64,000 bases of DNA from Opitutaceae bacterium (GCA_017994935.1 JAGOJU010000006.1:52970-116969), one strand, 5' to 3'. Shown: positions 1 to 9,118, counted from the stretch's first letter. Translations and numbers: made by a program. The notes: generated by a model from the letters alone, not told the origin.

Positions 1-45
1 TACGTAACGCGGTCCTCTCCACCCGCATTTATCCGTCTCCTGAGC

Positions 46-61
46 GGGGCTCGAAAGCCCC
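46..61. terminator. Short GC hairpin, possible terminator
   Basis: A 6-bp stem (GGGGCT / AGCCCC) closes a CGAA loop 30 bases beyond the stop codon of the minus-strand HAD phosphatase. There is no T run on either side, so intrinsic termination is only a guess. Nothing else is recognisable in bases 1-91. Confidence 0.3.
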
Positions 62-91
62 CTCCGCGTGCTCCGGGCATCTCAAACGTAA

Positions 92-724
92 TTACGAAGC
101 GGTCGAGGTCCCAAGGATAGCCCGGACAGCGGCGGCCAGGTCGGGATGACCGGGCACATCCTTTTCCTCGCGCAGCCGGCGACTCTCGAGTGGCTCCTCG
201 TCTGTGCAACCGACCGCGGCCACGCGGATTCCCGCAGCAATGCCTGCCTCCCAATCCGAGGGCGAATCCCCGATCATCCAGCAGAACCCAGGGTCCAGCC
301 CATCCGCCTTGCAGGTTTCAAGGATGTAGCGGGGCGACGGCTTGCGGTACTCCGTGGGAGCATCCGGCGCCTCCGGAGCGATGCACACGCCTGCGAAATA
401 GGCGGAATCGGGCGCCGCGCCGAGGAGCTCCATCATTCGTTGATTTACAGCATGTACGGCATCGAGGCTGAACATTCCACGCCCGACACCGGATTGATTG
501 GTGAAGAGGTAGAGCAAAAATCCGGCAGCTCTCGCACTTTCCAGCGCCGCCTTTGCACCTGCGATCAGCTCCACCTGCTCCGGCGCATGCAGGTAGGGGA
601 TGTGAACGATCACCGTCCCATCCCGATCGAGGAACAACGCTCGCCGTCGAGTCACCGAGGCTGCGTCAGCGGTTTGTGCGGTCGGTGTTTTGCGATTGGA
701 GTCGGTGGTCAAAGGGTGCTCCAC
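92..724 (-). CDS. HAD-IIIA phosphatase, GmhB/histidinol-phosphatase-like
   Basis: This 210-aa cytoplasmic protein belongs to the HAD family that includes D,D-heptose 1,7-bisphosphate phosphatase (GmhB) and the histidinol-phosphatase domain of HisB. Motif I is LFLDRDGTV with the nucleophile D33 and acid/base D35, motif II is LFTNQSG, the basic residue lies in EYRKPSP and motif III is GDSPSD. The cysteine/histidine zinc loop typical of GmhB is absent: the loop reads CIAPEAPDAPTEYRKP with a single Cys. About 25 poorly conserved residues precede the domain, so a later start is possible. It is divergent from a glycosyltransferase-like gene, which fits a role in surface-sugar precursor synthesis, but the substrate is inferred. 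The family is sure, the exact substrate is not. Confidence 0.85.
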   Translation of the reverse strand: MEHPLTTDSNRKTPTAQTADAASVTRRRALFLDRDGTVIVHIPYLHAPEQVELIAGAKAALESARAAGFLLYLFTNQSGVGRGMFSLDAVHAVNQRMMELLGAAPDSAYFAGVCIAPEAPDAPTEYRKPSPRYILETCKADGLDPGFCWMIGDSPSDWEAGIAAGIRVAAVGCTDEEPLESRRLREEKDVPGHPDLAAAVRAILGTSTAS

Positions 725-888
725 ATGGAAACTCAGGCAGATTGTCCGCAGGCTTTCCAGCCGCCACTTTGCCGGAGGGAAACAGCCTGCCGGTGCAGTT
801 CCGATTCCTCCCCGGGATTTCCAAAGTGTTTTCCCTATGGCGCGGTTTATGGTTCAGCCACCTGCGGCGGGGTCCGATTTCATGGCTC

Positions 889-1143
889 ATGTCCTACTCG
901 CTTCCGCCACTCCCGCAATCGCCCGCACACCGGGTCAATCCCGGCTGGGCCGACGCCCTGTACCGCGATGTGGAATGCGGCATGGGCAGGTGGCACGACG
1001 TTGATATTGACGATGGCGGGCTCGATGAAATGATCCCGTCCATGCCGTCGCTGCATGACCGTATGAAGGCCTCTGTGGGCCAGCCTTCCACACCTCCGGT
1101 CGCACTCTGGACCGGGAATCCCTTCGGCGGCGACGCCGCGTGA
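889..1143 (+). CDS. Possible small protein upstream of glycosyltransferase
   Basis: An 84-aa frame (MSYSLPPLPQSPAHRV...) whose TGA stop overlaps the GTG start of the next gene in a GTGA, a usual sign of translational coupling. The chosen ATG is one of several possible starts, since the frame stays open upstream to about base 553. I recognise no domain; the sequence is proline-rich with an acidic middle (HDVDIDDGGLDE). It could also be noncoding leader, or the N-terminal part of the next protein separated by a frameshift. Confidence 0.35.
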   Translation: MSYSLPPLPQSPAHRVNPGWADALYRDVECGMGRWHDVDIDDGGLDEMIPSMPSLHDRMKASVGQPSTPPVALWTGNPFGGDAA

Positions 1144-2258
1144 GTGTGGCCCGGGACACCGCGCATCCAACGGATCAAATCCGCCCGCGGGTACAGCGTC
1201 TGTTTCACTTCACGACTTGGGCCGATCGGCTGGAACCCGTCAGTGATTTTCTCGCCCGATTGCCCGGCATGGATCTCCGGGATAAGGTCAGCAATGCAAA
1301 CGACCCCTCGCTGACCGCCCTCGCCCGGCTTGATTGCGACTGGCACGGCGAGAATGCCCGGGTGTTCGACGCCCTTTCGCATCCGTCACTCCAGTTCCAA
1401 CCCGCTTTTGTGGCAGGGGTGACATCGATGGCGGATTTCCTGCAGCGCTGCCGCCAGAAGCCCGCAGGCGAAACCTGGTGGCTCGTCTTCATGGGTCAGC
1501 ATCCCCAATGCCTTGCGGGAACCTGGGGTGCTCTCGGCCCCATCCTGCGAAAACTGGACATCCGCATCCTCTTTTATGCCTTTGATGAGGCGAGCCGCAC
1601 CATGCCCTGCTTTGCAGAGTTGGCCCCGCATCTGGATGTTTTTATCCATGACGAGGACCCCTTGGCGCCACATGCAGCACCGCTGTTGAAGGGTGACTGC
1701 CTCACGCTCCATCGCAGTTGGGTGGCAAACTGCCTCCCGTTTTCAGTGCCATTCAACGAGGAGCCCGAGAAGACGATCATCTTTCTCGGATCGAGGCTCG
1801 GTCTGACACCGCACCGCCAGCGCCAGGTGGATTTTCTGCAAAAAAGATTCAAGGACTCCTTCCGGATATTCGCCGACCACTCCGTCTCCGTCGCAGAGCG
1901 CTCCACGCTCAGCCGCTACAAGGTAAGCCTCTGTCCCGAGGGCAGAAAATTTTCAACACCCGCGATGGCGGCCACACACACCGACCGGCCATTCTGGTCG
2001 GGCTGCATGGGCATGGTGCCCGTGAGTGAAAACTCCGCGGCAGGCGGACGGCTCGAGTCGCTTGCACGCGCGGGCCTGATCCTCCGCTACGGCCATGGCA
2101 ACCTGAAGGAGCTAGGAGCGGCCTGCGAACAGGCGCTTGAACTCGACAGCACCTCGCGGCGACGTCTCTACGAGCATTTCAACCGCGAGGAAACCGTCGG
2201 CACGGTCGTCGCAGGGCTGCTGGCACAGCACGGACAGTCACCCTCTCAGCCAAACTGA
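1140..2258 (+). CDS. Glycosyltransferase-like protein (GT10-like C-terminus)
   Basis: A 372-aa protein starting with GTG. The C-terminal half carries YKVSLCPEGRKFSTPAMA at about residues 260-278, followed by an aromatic/glycine stretch (RPFWSGCMGMVPVSE). This resembles the acceptor/donor-site segment of family-10 fucosyltransferases and exostosin-like enzymes (a Y-K-x-x-L-C-P-E core followed by a conserved G-x-x-P). The N-terminal half has Rossmann-like strands (ETWWLVFMGQHP, LDIRILFYAFDEA) and would form the other lobe. There is no signal peptide or membrane segment. It is divergent from the GmhB-like phosphatase, which suggests lipopolysaccharide or capsule sugar assembly. The glycosyltransferase label rests on motif resemblance only; the CDS itself is solid from codon use and length. 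Confidence 0.75.
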   Translation: MSVARDTAHPTDQIRPRVQRLFHFTTWADRLEPVSDFLARLPGMDLRDKVSNANDPSLTALARLDCDWHGENARVFDALSHPSLQFQPAFVAGVTSMADFLQRCRQKPAGETWWLVFMGQHPQCLAGTWGALGPILRKLDIRILFYAFDEASRTMPCFAELAPHLDVFIHDEDPLAPHAAPLLKGDCLTLHRSWVANCLPFSVPFNEEPEKTIIFLGSRLGLTPHRQRQVDFLQKRFKDSFRIFADHSVSVAERSTLSRYKVSLCPEGRKFSTPAMAATHTDRPFWSGCMGMVPVSENSAAGGRLESLARAGLILRYGHGNLKELGAACEQALELDSTSRRRLYEHFNREETVGTVVAGLLAQHGQSPSQPN

Positions 2259-2376
2259 ATATTCTCCCCTCCGTGCCGCGTGCGACGCCACAGGATTTCA
2301 TCACTCCCTTGATCCAGCGCAAGAAATGCGGCTGACAGAAGTCAAAGTAATGGCTTGAAAAGGGAACCTCGGATGT

Positions 2377-2400
2377 GGACGCTGGAATGTACCAGCGTCC
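2377..2400. repeat. Perfect 9-bp inverted repeat before coxB
   Basis: Arms GGACGCTGG and CCAGCGTCC are perfect complements around a 6-base loop (AATGTA). It lies between the glycosyltransferase stop and the coxB start (33 bases before the ATG), followed by a pyrimidine-rich stretch. It can act as terminator for the upstream gene, as a leader hairpin for the oxidase operon, or be a dispersed REP-like copy. Which one cannot be decided from a single copy. Confidence 0.7.
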
Positions 2401-2432
2401 TTGCAAACGCTGATTTTCCTTTTTCCGGCGAT

Positions 2433-3695
2433 ATGACATTTCCCTCCTTTCTTCGTCTTCCGGCACGACGCGCATGCCAGGCCTTGGCTGTTGCCTGCCT
2501 GCCGCTGTTCACAGGTGGCTGGATCCATGGTCCGCAATCGACCTTCCAGGCAGAGGGTCCGGTGGCGAGGTCACAGCTCGATCTCTTTTATGTGACGCTG
2601 TGGGTGTGCACGGTCATCTTCGTCATTGTCGGCGGCGTGCTCGCCTATGCCACGATCAAGTTCAAGGCGAACGACAATGATCCGGAGCGCGAGCCCCCGG
2701 AGCAGAGCCATGGCAACCCGCTCGTCGAAATCAGCCTGATCGGCGCATCGATCATGGCACTCGTCATCATTTCGGTGCCGACGATTCACGGCATCTGGTA
2801 CAGTTATGACGTGCCTGAGGCCGAGAAGGCGAACGCCTATGAGGTCACCGCGACGGGTTACCAATGGTGGTTCAAGTTCGAGTACCCGAAGGAGCAGATT
2901 GACGGCTCCGGAAATCTGCTCACCGCAAACGAACTCGTGATTCCCGCGGGCCGCCCGGTGCGCGTCAATCTCCGCACGATCGACGTCATCCACTCCTTCT
3001 GGGTTCCCAAGCTCGCGGGCAAGGTCGACATGATTCCGAACCGCGGCAACTTCCTCTGGCTGCAGGCGGACAACCCCGGGTACTTCTGGGGGCAATGCGC
3101 CGAATACTGCGGAGAGTCGCATGCGGTGATGCGTTTCCGGGTCATTGCACTTTCGGAAAACGATTTCAATGCGTGGCTCGCCAATCAGAAGCATCCCGCC
3201 CGCAAGGCGGGTTCGCTCTTTGCCGGCGCCATCGAGCAGCCGAGGATCCAATTTGCCTCCTATACCTACGAGAAGCACGGCCGCAATGCGCCGGGCTGGA
3301 GCGAAGCGTTTGATCAGCAGCCGTTCGCCGCATGGAAAAAGCAGCAGGAGGTCACGGTTGACGACAACCTGGAGCTGGTTGCCCAGGGGCGGAAGCTGTT
3401 TCAGGACAAGACCTGTGCAGGCTGCCACACGGTTCGCGGGCACGAAGGTATCGGCATCACGGGACCCGACCTCACCCACGTCGGAGCGCGCACCACCATC
3501 GCCGGCGGCCTCCTGGAAAATACTCCGCAGAACCTCCACCGCTGGCTGACGGAACCCAATGAGGTGAAGCCCGGAAACAAGATGTGGTTTGGCGGCTACA
3601 TGGCCCGCAACGATGCGGGGGTGTGGACACCCACCTTTACCATCAACGACACCGAGGCACGCGCGCTGGTCGCCTACCTCGAAAGTCTGAAGTAA
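2433..3695 (+). CDS. coxB: Cytochrome c oxidase subunit II with fused cytochrome c (caa3 type)
   Basis: A 420-aa membrane-anchored subunit that takes electrons from c-type cytochrome into the CuA centre. It has an N-terminal hydrophobic segment or signal (residues ~10-28), two transmembrane helices (~48-72 and ~95-118) and a periplasmic cupredoxin domain with CuA ligands H187, C222, C226, H230 and M233 plus the bridging acid in GQCAEYCGESH. A C-terminal class I cytochrome c domain has CAGCH at 328-332 and a likely axial Met in the NKMWFGGYM region. The fused cytochrome marks a caa3-type enzyme. The ATG at 2433 was preferred over an in-frame GTG 26 codons earlier because it directly precedes a good signal sequence. 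It is the first gene of the cox operon, 29 bases before coxA. Confidence 0.96.
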   Translation: MTFPSFLRLPARRACQALAVACLPLFTGGWIHGPQSTFQAEGPVARSQLDLFYVTLWVCTVIFVIVGGVLAYATIKFKANDNDPEREPPEQSHGNPLVEISLIGASIMALVIISVPTIHGIWYSYDVPEAEKANAYEVTATGYQWWFKFEYPKEQIDGSGNLLTANELVIPAGRPVRVNLRTIDVIHSFWVPKLAGKVDMIPNRGNFLWLQADNPGYFWGQCAEYCGESHAVMRFRVIALSENDFNAWLANQKHPARKAGSLFAGAIEQPRIQFASYTYEKHGRNAPGWSEAFDQQPFAAWKKQQEVTVDDNLELVAQGRKLFQDKTCAGCHTVRGHEGIGITGPDLTHVGARTTIAGGLLENTPQNLHRWLTEPNEVKPGNKMWFGGYMARNDAGVWTPTFTINDTEARALVAYLESLK

Positions 3696-3724
3696 CCCTC
3701 TCAATCGTCGAAATTCTCCACGTC

Positions 3725-5686
3725 ATGGATGTCACCGCGAAAACAGATTTCATCGGCAAGGATTCACCTGCCGCCTCCGAACGGCCCGCGATCTTCACCC
3801 GGCCAACCGCTAAGACCGGCATCGTAAGCTGGCTCACGACGGTCGATCACAAGCGCATCGGCCTCCTTTATGGGATCTCGGCCCTCCTCTTTTTCCTGGT
3901 GGGCGGTGCGGAGGCGCTGCTGATCCGGCTGCAGCTCGCGGTACCGAACAACACCCTGTTGAGCTCCCACGCCTACAACGAGATGTTCACGATGCACGCG
4001 ACGACGATGATCTTCCTCGCGATCATGCCCCTCTCGGCCGCGTTCTTCAATTACATCATGCCGCTGCAGATCGGCGCGCGGGATGTCGCATTTCCACGAC
4101 TCAACGGCTTCGCCTACTGGCTCTTTCTTGCGGGTGCGGTCATCCTGAATGTGGGCTGGTTCATCAAGTCAGGCGTGCCTGATGTCGGCTGGTTCGGCTA
4201 TGCCCCCCTGACGTCCAAGGCCTTTTCCAACACCTTTGCGACCGACATCTCCACCGACCTCTGGGTGATGGGGCTGCAGGTGCTCGGGGTGTCCTCGGTG
4301 ATCGGCTCCCTCAATTTCATCGTGACGATCATCAATCTGCGCGCGCCGGGCATGACGATGATGCGTCTCCCGGTGTTCACCTGGATGACCCTGTTCACCG
4401 CCTTCATGATCGTCCTGTCCTTCCCGGCCATCACCATCGCCCTGGTCGGGTTGATGATGGACCGGCAGTTTGGCGCCAATTTCTTCGAGGTTTCCAACGG
4501 CGGCCTTCCGATCCTCTGGCAGCATCTCTTCTGGGTGTTCGGCCATCCCGAGGTCTACATCCTCATCCTTCCCGCGATGGGCGTCATCTCCGAGGTCCTG
4601 CCCTGCTTCTCGCGCAAACCGCTTTTCGGATATCCCATCGTTGTTTTCTCCGGCGCCGTGATCGGCACGCTTGGATTCGGGGTCTGGTCCCACCACATGT
4701 TCACGACCGGCATGGGAACGGTTGCGACGGTTGCCTTTGCCCTCGCCACGATGACCATTGCGGTACCCACCGGAGTGAAGATCTTCAACTGGATCGGCAC
4801 CATCTGGGGCGGACAGCTCCAGATGCGGACGCCCATGATGTTCGCACTGGGCTTCGTCTGGACTTTCATGATCGGCGGCTTTTCCGGCGTCATGCACGCG
4901 GCTGCCCCCGCGGACGCCCAGCAGCAGGACAGCTACTTCGTGGTGGCTCATTTCCACTACGTGCTCATCGGCGGCTCACTCTTCGCCCTTCTGGCGGGCA
5001 TCCACTACTGGTTCCCGCTGATCTTCGGCCGCAAGGTGTCCGAGTTCTGGGGCAAGCTCTCGTTCTGGATCATCTTTATCGGATTCAATGTGACGTTCTT
5101 TCCGATGCACTTCCTCGGACTGAACGGCATGCCGCGTCGGACATTCACCTACGACGGCAACATGGGATGGAATTCCGCGAACCTGATCGCGACCATCGGC
5201 GCGATCGTGCTCGGCATCGGCATCGCCGTGTACTTCGCCACCATGATTTACACCTACTACAAGGGCCAGCGTGTCGGGCGGGATCCGTGGCATGCGCGCA
5301 CATTGGAGTGGTCCATCCAGAACCCCCCTCCCGAATACAATTTTGCGGTCATTCCGACCGTGCACGCCCGCGACGCCTTCTGGTACGAGAAGAGTCATGC
5401 GACCGAAATCGCACAGGAGCAGGCCGACCATGCGAAGGCGGAGGAGGCCCACGGAGGCATCCACATGCCCAGCCAGTCATGGTTCCCGTTTCTCACCGCG
5501 ATGGCGATATTGACGGGGAGCCTCTTCTTCGCCGATCACAACTTCCTCGGAGCCATCTGCTCGGCCGTCGGCATCATCGTGTTTGCCTTCCTCTGGTCAT
5601 GGGAGGGTCCCGGCGGCTATCACCTCCACCTCGACAAGGACGGCAACGCCATCGACGGGAAAAAGGGCGGCCATTCCACCCACTAG
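3725..5686 (+). CDS. coxA: Cytochrome c oxidase subunit I
   Basis: The 653-aa catalytic subunit of the haem-copper oxidase, which reduces O2 to water and pumps protons. It is a polytopic membrane protein with about 12 core helices. The CuB/haem a3 site shows the His-Tyr cross-link motif HPEVYILILPAMG, then SHHMFTTGM, and the haem ligands lie in VVAHFHYVLIGGSLFALLAG. The N-terminus TTVDHKRIGLLYG is the usual start of the family. After the core come a cytoplasmic stretch and a C-terminal pair of hydrophobic segments ending in a His/Lys-rich tail. The ATG at 3725 was chosen because sequence before it is another reading of the coxB end. It sits between coxB and coxC with short gaps. Confidence 0.96.
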   Translation: MDVTAKTDFIGKDSPAASERPAIFTRPTAKTGIVSWLTTVDHKRIGLLYGISALLFFLVGGAEALLIRLQLAVPNNTLLSSHAYNEMFTMHATTMIFLAIMPLSAAFFNYIMPLQIGARDVAFPRLNGFAYWLFLAGAVILNVGWFIKSGVPDVGWFGYAPLTSKAFSNTFATDISTDLWVMGLQVLGVSSVIGSLNFIVTIINLRAPGMTMMRLPVFTWMTLFTAFMIVLSFPAITIALVGLMMDRQFGANFFEVSNGGLPILWQHLFWVFGHPEVYILILPAMGVISEVLPCFSRKPLFGYPIVVFSGAVIGTLGFGVWSHHMFTTGMGTVATVAFALATMTIAVPTGVKIFNWIGTIWGGQLQMRTPMMFALGFVWTFMIGGFSGVMHAAAPADAQQQDSYFVVAHFHYVLIGGSLFALLAGIHYWFPLIFGRKVSEFWGKLSFWIIFIGFNVTFFPMHFLGLNGMPRRTFTYDGNMGWNSANLIATIGAIVLGIGIAVYFATMIYTYYKGQRVGRDPWHARTLEWSIQNPPPEYNFAVIPTVHARDAFWYEKSHATEIAQEQADHAKAEEAHGGIHMPSQSWFPFLTAMAILTGSLFFADHNFLGAICSAVGIIVFAFLWSWEGPGGYHLHLDKDGNAIDGKKGGHSTH

Positions 5687-5722
5687 GTCCAAGCTCCAAA
5701 CTTTCCGAATTCAGCATCTCCC

Positions 5723-6574
5723 ATGAGCAGTCAAGCCGCCCAGGCCCTCATCGATCATCATCACGACGCCACCACGTCCACCGGCATCCCGAACAAGAAA
5801 TTGTTCATGTGGACCTTCCTGGCTTCGGACTGCATGTTCTTTGGCTCGCTGATCTCGATGCACGTCGTGTACCGCGTGCATCCCCCGGCAGGATCCCCGG
5901 ATCCCCGCTCGATCTTCTCGATCGAGCTCACCTCCTTTTCCACGTTCATCCTCCTGATGTCGTCGCTGCTGATGGCGCTCGCGGTGAACGCGATTCAAAA
6001 AGGCAACCTGCGCAGCACACGCCGCAACCTCCTTGGAACGATCGTCTTCGGCCTGATCTTTCTCGCCTGCCAGGTCTATGAGTTCCAGCACTTCGTGCAT
6101 GCGAAGGGACTGACACTTTCCAGCAGCCTGTTCGGCTCCACCTTCTACACGCTCACCGGAACCCATGGCTGCCACGTTGCCATCGGCGTGCTCTGGCTGG
6201 TCTTCATGTACATCCGCAGCTTCAAGCCCGAGAATGCTGACGCTTCCCGGAAGCCCTGGTTCATTCTCAGCATTGTCCATTTCCTCATCTTTGCGGTCGC
6301 GGTCGTGCTCGGTGTCCATGTCGTCGTGGCCTTCGCGCATCAGATCACGGCACCCGGATTCTCCCTCGGAGGCTATCTCAGCGGTCATGCCCTCGCCCTG
6401 GTCGGATTCCTCGCAAGCCTGGCCGGGCTCTTTGTGATGGGCCGTCAGTCGGGCGAGGTCGATTTCAACCAATCCCACGCGATCGATGTGGAGTCGATGG
6501 GCCTCTACTGGCACTTCGTCGACATCGTCTGGATCATCATCTTCCCGGTGGTGTACCTCCTCGAATACTTCTAA
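5723..6574 (+). CDS. coxC: Cytochrome c oxidase subunit III
   Basis: A 283-aa membrane protein of the oxidase complex with about seven helices. It starts in the cytoplasm with KKLFMWTFLASDCMFFGSLISMHVVY, carries the family motif FYTLTGTHGCHVAIGVLWL and ends in LYWHFVDIVWIIIFPVVYLLEYF. These Gly-His and WHFVD motifs are diagnostic of subunit III, which stabilises subunit I and may guide O2. Length is within the range for bacterial subunit III. It is 36 bases after coxA and 42 bases before the subunit IV gene. Confidence 0.95.
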   Translation: MSSQAAQALIDHHHDATTSTGIPNKKLFMWTFLASDCMFFGSLISMHVVYRVHPPAGSPDPRSIFSIELTSFSTFILLMSSLLMALAVNAIQKGNLRSTRRNLLGTIVFGLIFLACQVYEFQHFVHAKGLTLSSSLFGSTFYTLTGTHGCHVAIGVLWLVFMYIRSFKPENADASRKPWFILSIVHFLIFAVAVVLGVHVVVAFAHQITAPGFSLGGYLSGHALALVGFLASLAGLFVMGRQSGEVDFNQSHAIDVESMGLYWHFVDIVWIIIFPVVYLLEYF

Positions 6575-6616
6575 TCCCCGCCCGTCCTTTACGATCCCAA
6601 CCACTTTTCCCCGCAC

Positions 6617-7009
6617 ATGAGTGCCACCACTGCCACCCACGCTCCCACCGCCGACGCCGGACACGGCGAAAACAAGTTCCACGTCTTCGTCCAGGTCGCG
6701 ATGCTCCTCGCTGTCATCACCGGCCTGGAGATCGTGGTGATCTACCTCCCGCTGCCCTACTATGCGGTGTTTGTCTCCCTGGCGTTCCTGTCGATCGCCA
6801 AGTTCATGTTCGTCATCTTCATCTTCATGCACCTGAAGTGGGACAAGGTGTTCTGCACCCTGCTGTTCTTTCTCGGATTGGTGCTCGCCGCGGGAACCTC
6901 GATTGCATTGCACGCCCTCTTCTCAGCAGGAGCGAGCAAACCGGTCGGGTCCGCCTATGACACCGCACTGGCAAGCCCGAACTCCACCGCCGTTGGGACC
7001 CTTGTCTGA
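6617..7009 (+). CDS. ctaF: Cytochrome c oxidase subunit IV
   Basis: A 130-aa protein with three hydrophobic helices (about residues 22-45, 50-72 and 80-103) and the signature LSIAKFMFVIFIFMHLKWDK of the prokaryotic subunit IV / caa3 small-subunit family. It is a structural accessory subunit with no cofactor. The N-terminus is rich in Ala, Thr and His, the C-terminus is a flexible Ser/Ala tail. It is fourth in the cox operon, 60 bases before ctaG. Confidence 0.92.
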   Translation: MSATTATHAPTADAGHGENKFHVFVQVAMLLAVITGLEIVVIYLPLPYYAVFVSLAFLSIAKFMFVIFIFMHLKWDKVFCTLLFFLGLVLAAGTSIALHALFSAGASKPVGSAYDTALASPNSTAVGTLV

Positions 7010-7069
7010 CCACAAACGGGTCCTGAGGGGCTGTAGTATTGCACCTGGCGGCAGGATATCCCCGGCGTC

Positions 7070-7873
7070 ATGATCGACTGGCGCCACTGGCACAACGAAC
7101 CCTATCTCATCGGCGGCCTGATCGTCCTCGGATGGCTCTATGCACTCCTGTGCGGACCGTTCCGAAACCGGATCGATGCCGTGGCCGCATATCCGAGGAG
7201 AAAGGCCTGGGCATTCTATGGTTCGCTTCTGATCTTCTATCTGGCTGTCGGATCGCCGCTGGACCAGGCCGGAGAGAGGTTCCTGCTGAGCGCCCACATG
7301 ATCCAGCACCAGCTCCTGATCTACCCCGCTGCCGTGCTCTTCCTTGTCGGAATCCCAGATTGGCTGCTCGCTCCGGTGACCCGGCGTCCCGCCCTCCGCC
7401 GTATCCTGGCGACCCTCTTTCACCCCATCACCTGCTTCATCGTCTACGTTGCAGTCCTGTCCGCCTGGCACATGCCGGCATTGTACGACCTGGCTCTCAG
7501 GGACAAGACCATCCATGTATTTGAACACCTCATGTTCTTCGGGGCGGCTCTCTTTTTCTGGTGGCCGCTGGCAAGTCCGTCCCGGGAACTCCCGCCGATC
7601 CAGCCCGGTGCGCAGATCCTTTACCTCATCGCGATTACGATCGGCATGACGCCGCTCTTCGCCTACATCGCATTTTCGGACGAGATCCTCTATCCAACCT
7701 ACGAATTTGCACCGCGCATCATCGCCAGATTCGGTCCGGCAGACGACCAACTCCTCGCCGCAGCAATCATGAAGCTCGGCGGAATGGCGGTCACCGTGGG
7801 TGCTGTCGGCGTGGCTTTCTACAAGTGGTATCGCCATAGCTCCGCCCGGGGGAAACTCTCCTCGGCACATTGA
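7070..7873 (+). CDS. ctaG: Cytochrome c oxidase assembly protein, caa3_CtaG family
   Basis: A 267-aa polytopic membrane protein (about six to seven helices) of the Bacillus-type CtaG family, implicated in copper-centre assembly of caa3 oxidases and not related to Cox11. Family features are SPLDQAGERFLLSAHMIQHQLL, HLMFFGAALFFWWPL and FAYIAFSDEILYPTYE, with conserved His residues near the membrane faces that could bind copper. It is the last gene of the oxidase operon, consistent with an assembly role. The start MIDWRHWHNEPYL precedes the first helix directly. Confidence 0.9.
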   Translation: MIDWRHWHNEPYLIGGLIVLGWLYALLCGPFRNRIDAVAAYPRRKAWAFYGSLLIFYLAVGSPLDQAGERFLLSAHMIQHQLLIYPAAVLFLVGIPDWLLAPVTRRPALRRILATLFHPITCFIVYVAVLSAWHMPALYDLALRDKTIHVFEHLMFFGAALFFWWPLASPSRELPPIQPGAQILYLIAITIGMTPLFAYIAFSDEILYPTYEFAPRIIARFGPADDQLLAAAIMKLGGMAVTVGAVGVAFYKWYRHSSARGKLSSAH

Positions 7874-7878
7874 GAATT

Positions 7879-7930
7879 CCCTGCCGCGACACCGCTGACG
7901 GCAACTCAATTGTACGCCGCCGCGGCAGGG
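7879..7930. terminator. 10-bp inverted repeat after ctaG
   Basis: Perfect arms CCCTGCCGCG (7879-7888) and CGCGGCAGGG (7921-7930) lie 32 bases apart, six bases after the ctaG stop. No T run follows, so it would be a structure-dependent or Rho-assisted end of the cox operon. Confidence 0.5.
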
Positions 7931-8051
7931 ATCGCATGCCTCCCGCGTTGCATGCCGACTGAGAGCCGCGCCGCCTGCCCCCGAAAGTTTCCATGGGCGC
8001 GGACTTCACCCTTCCCTCCCCTTCCACAATCCGGCGAATTGGGCAGGAAGT

Positions 8052-8080
8052 GTCAGGCGCCTCACCTCAAGGCGCCCGAC
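8052..8080. terminator. Hairpin between convergent ctaG and cysK
   Basis: A stem of GGCGCC pairing with GGCGCC around a 9-base loop is extended outward by GTC/GAC past one mismatch. It lies between two converging operons and 60 bases past the cysK stop, where a bidirectional terminator is expected. No T tract is present. Confidence 0.4.
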
Positions 8081-8140
8081 TTCAAGGAACCCCTCTGACG
8101 AATGGATGCGGAAAACCCGGACTGGGGTTGATTGAGATCG

Positions 8141-9118
8141 TTACGGATTCGAATAGAGATCTTCAACCGAATCGCTCTCTGAACTGATGTCTGCAAAAAG
8201 CCAGGTCGAAAGATAACGCTCGCTGCTGGACGGCACGATCACAACGATCTGCTTGCCGGCATTCTCCGTGCGCTTTGCAAGTTGCAGACCAGCCCAGATG
8301 GCGGCTCCCGAGGAGATGCCTACGGGTATTCCGTCGAGCGTGTTCACCTGTTTGCTGACCGGACCGGAGTCGGACTCCTTCACGCGGATGACCTCGTCGT
8401 ATATCTTGGTGTTGAGGACACCCGGTATGAATCCTGCCCCGAGCCCCTGCAGCTTGTGCGGACCGGGGGAACCACCGGAAAGGACTGCAGAGGCATCCGG
8501 TTCCACGGCAACAATCTTGATCCCCGGTTTGCGAGGCTTCAGCACCTCACCCACACCGGTGATGGTGCCCCCGGTGCCGATTCCGGAAACGACAAAGTCA
8601 ACCTTGCCATCGGTATCCCGCCAGATCTCCTCCGCGGTCGTCTTCCGGTGGATTGCGGGGTTCGCGAGGTTGTTGAACTGCTGCATGATGACGCTGTTAG
8701 GAATCTTCGAGTGAATCTCCTCCGCTTTCGCCATCGCTCCCTTCATGCCTTTCGGGCCTTCTGTCAGCACCACGCGTGCTCCCAGGACCTTGAGGAGCTT
8801 GCGTCGCTCAAGGGACATGGTTTCCGGCATGGTGAGGATGAGCTTGAGGCCCTTTGCGGCCGCCACAAACGCGAGGGCGATGCCGGTGTTTCCGGAGGTG
8901 GCCTCGATCAGGACGGTTTTTGAATTGATCGCGCCCGTGCGAAAACCCTCCTCGATCATTGCGAGGCCGATCCGGTCCTTCACGCTCGAGAGCGGATTGA
9001 AGAACTCGAGCTTGAGGAGGACGTCTGCCAGCGCGCCATGTGCGGCCGCTGTCCGGTTGAGGCGGACGAGCGGGGTATTGCCGATAGTTTCGGTGATGTC
9101 TTTGTATATTTTAGCCAT
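8141..9118 (-). CDS. cysK: Cysteine synthase A (O-acetylserine sulfhydrylase)
   Basis: A 325-aa PLP enzyme making L-cysteine from O-acetylserine and sulfide. It begins [20 protein letters not shown], the classical family start. The PLP lysine is in [10 protein letters not shown], the substrate loop is [13 protein letters not shown], the phosphate-binding loop is [10 protein letters not shown] and the C-terminal SSGAA motif is present. The start at 9118 is clear, because in-frame sequence upstream belongs to the end of cysA in another frame. It is the last gene of the sulfate operon, 23 bases after cysA, tying uptake directly to assimilation. No sulfate-reduction genes (cysDNHIJ) lie in the window. 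Confidence 0.96.
   Translation of the reverse strand: MAKIYKDITETIGNTPLVRLNRTAAAHGALADVLLKLEFFNPLSSVKDRIGLAMIEEGFRTGAINSKTVLIEATSGNTGIALAFVAAAKGLKLILTMPETMSLERRKLLKVLGARVVLTEGPKGMKGAMAKAEEIHSKIPNSVIMQQFNNLANPAIHRKTTAEEIWRDTDGKVDFVVSGIGTGGTITGVGEVLKPRKPGIKIVAVEPDASAVLSGGSPGPHKLQGLGAGFIPGVLNTKIYDEVIRVKESDSGPVSKQVNTLDGIPVGISSGAAIWAGLQLAKRTENAGKQIVVIVPSSSERYLSTWLFADISSESDSVEDLYSNP

Noticed and set aside
5711..6913. 400-codon open frame antisense to coxC and subunit IV
   Set aside because: Highly charged repeats of Glu, Asp and His typical of the reverse strand of membrane-protein genes.
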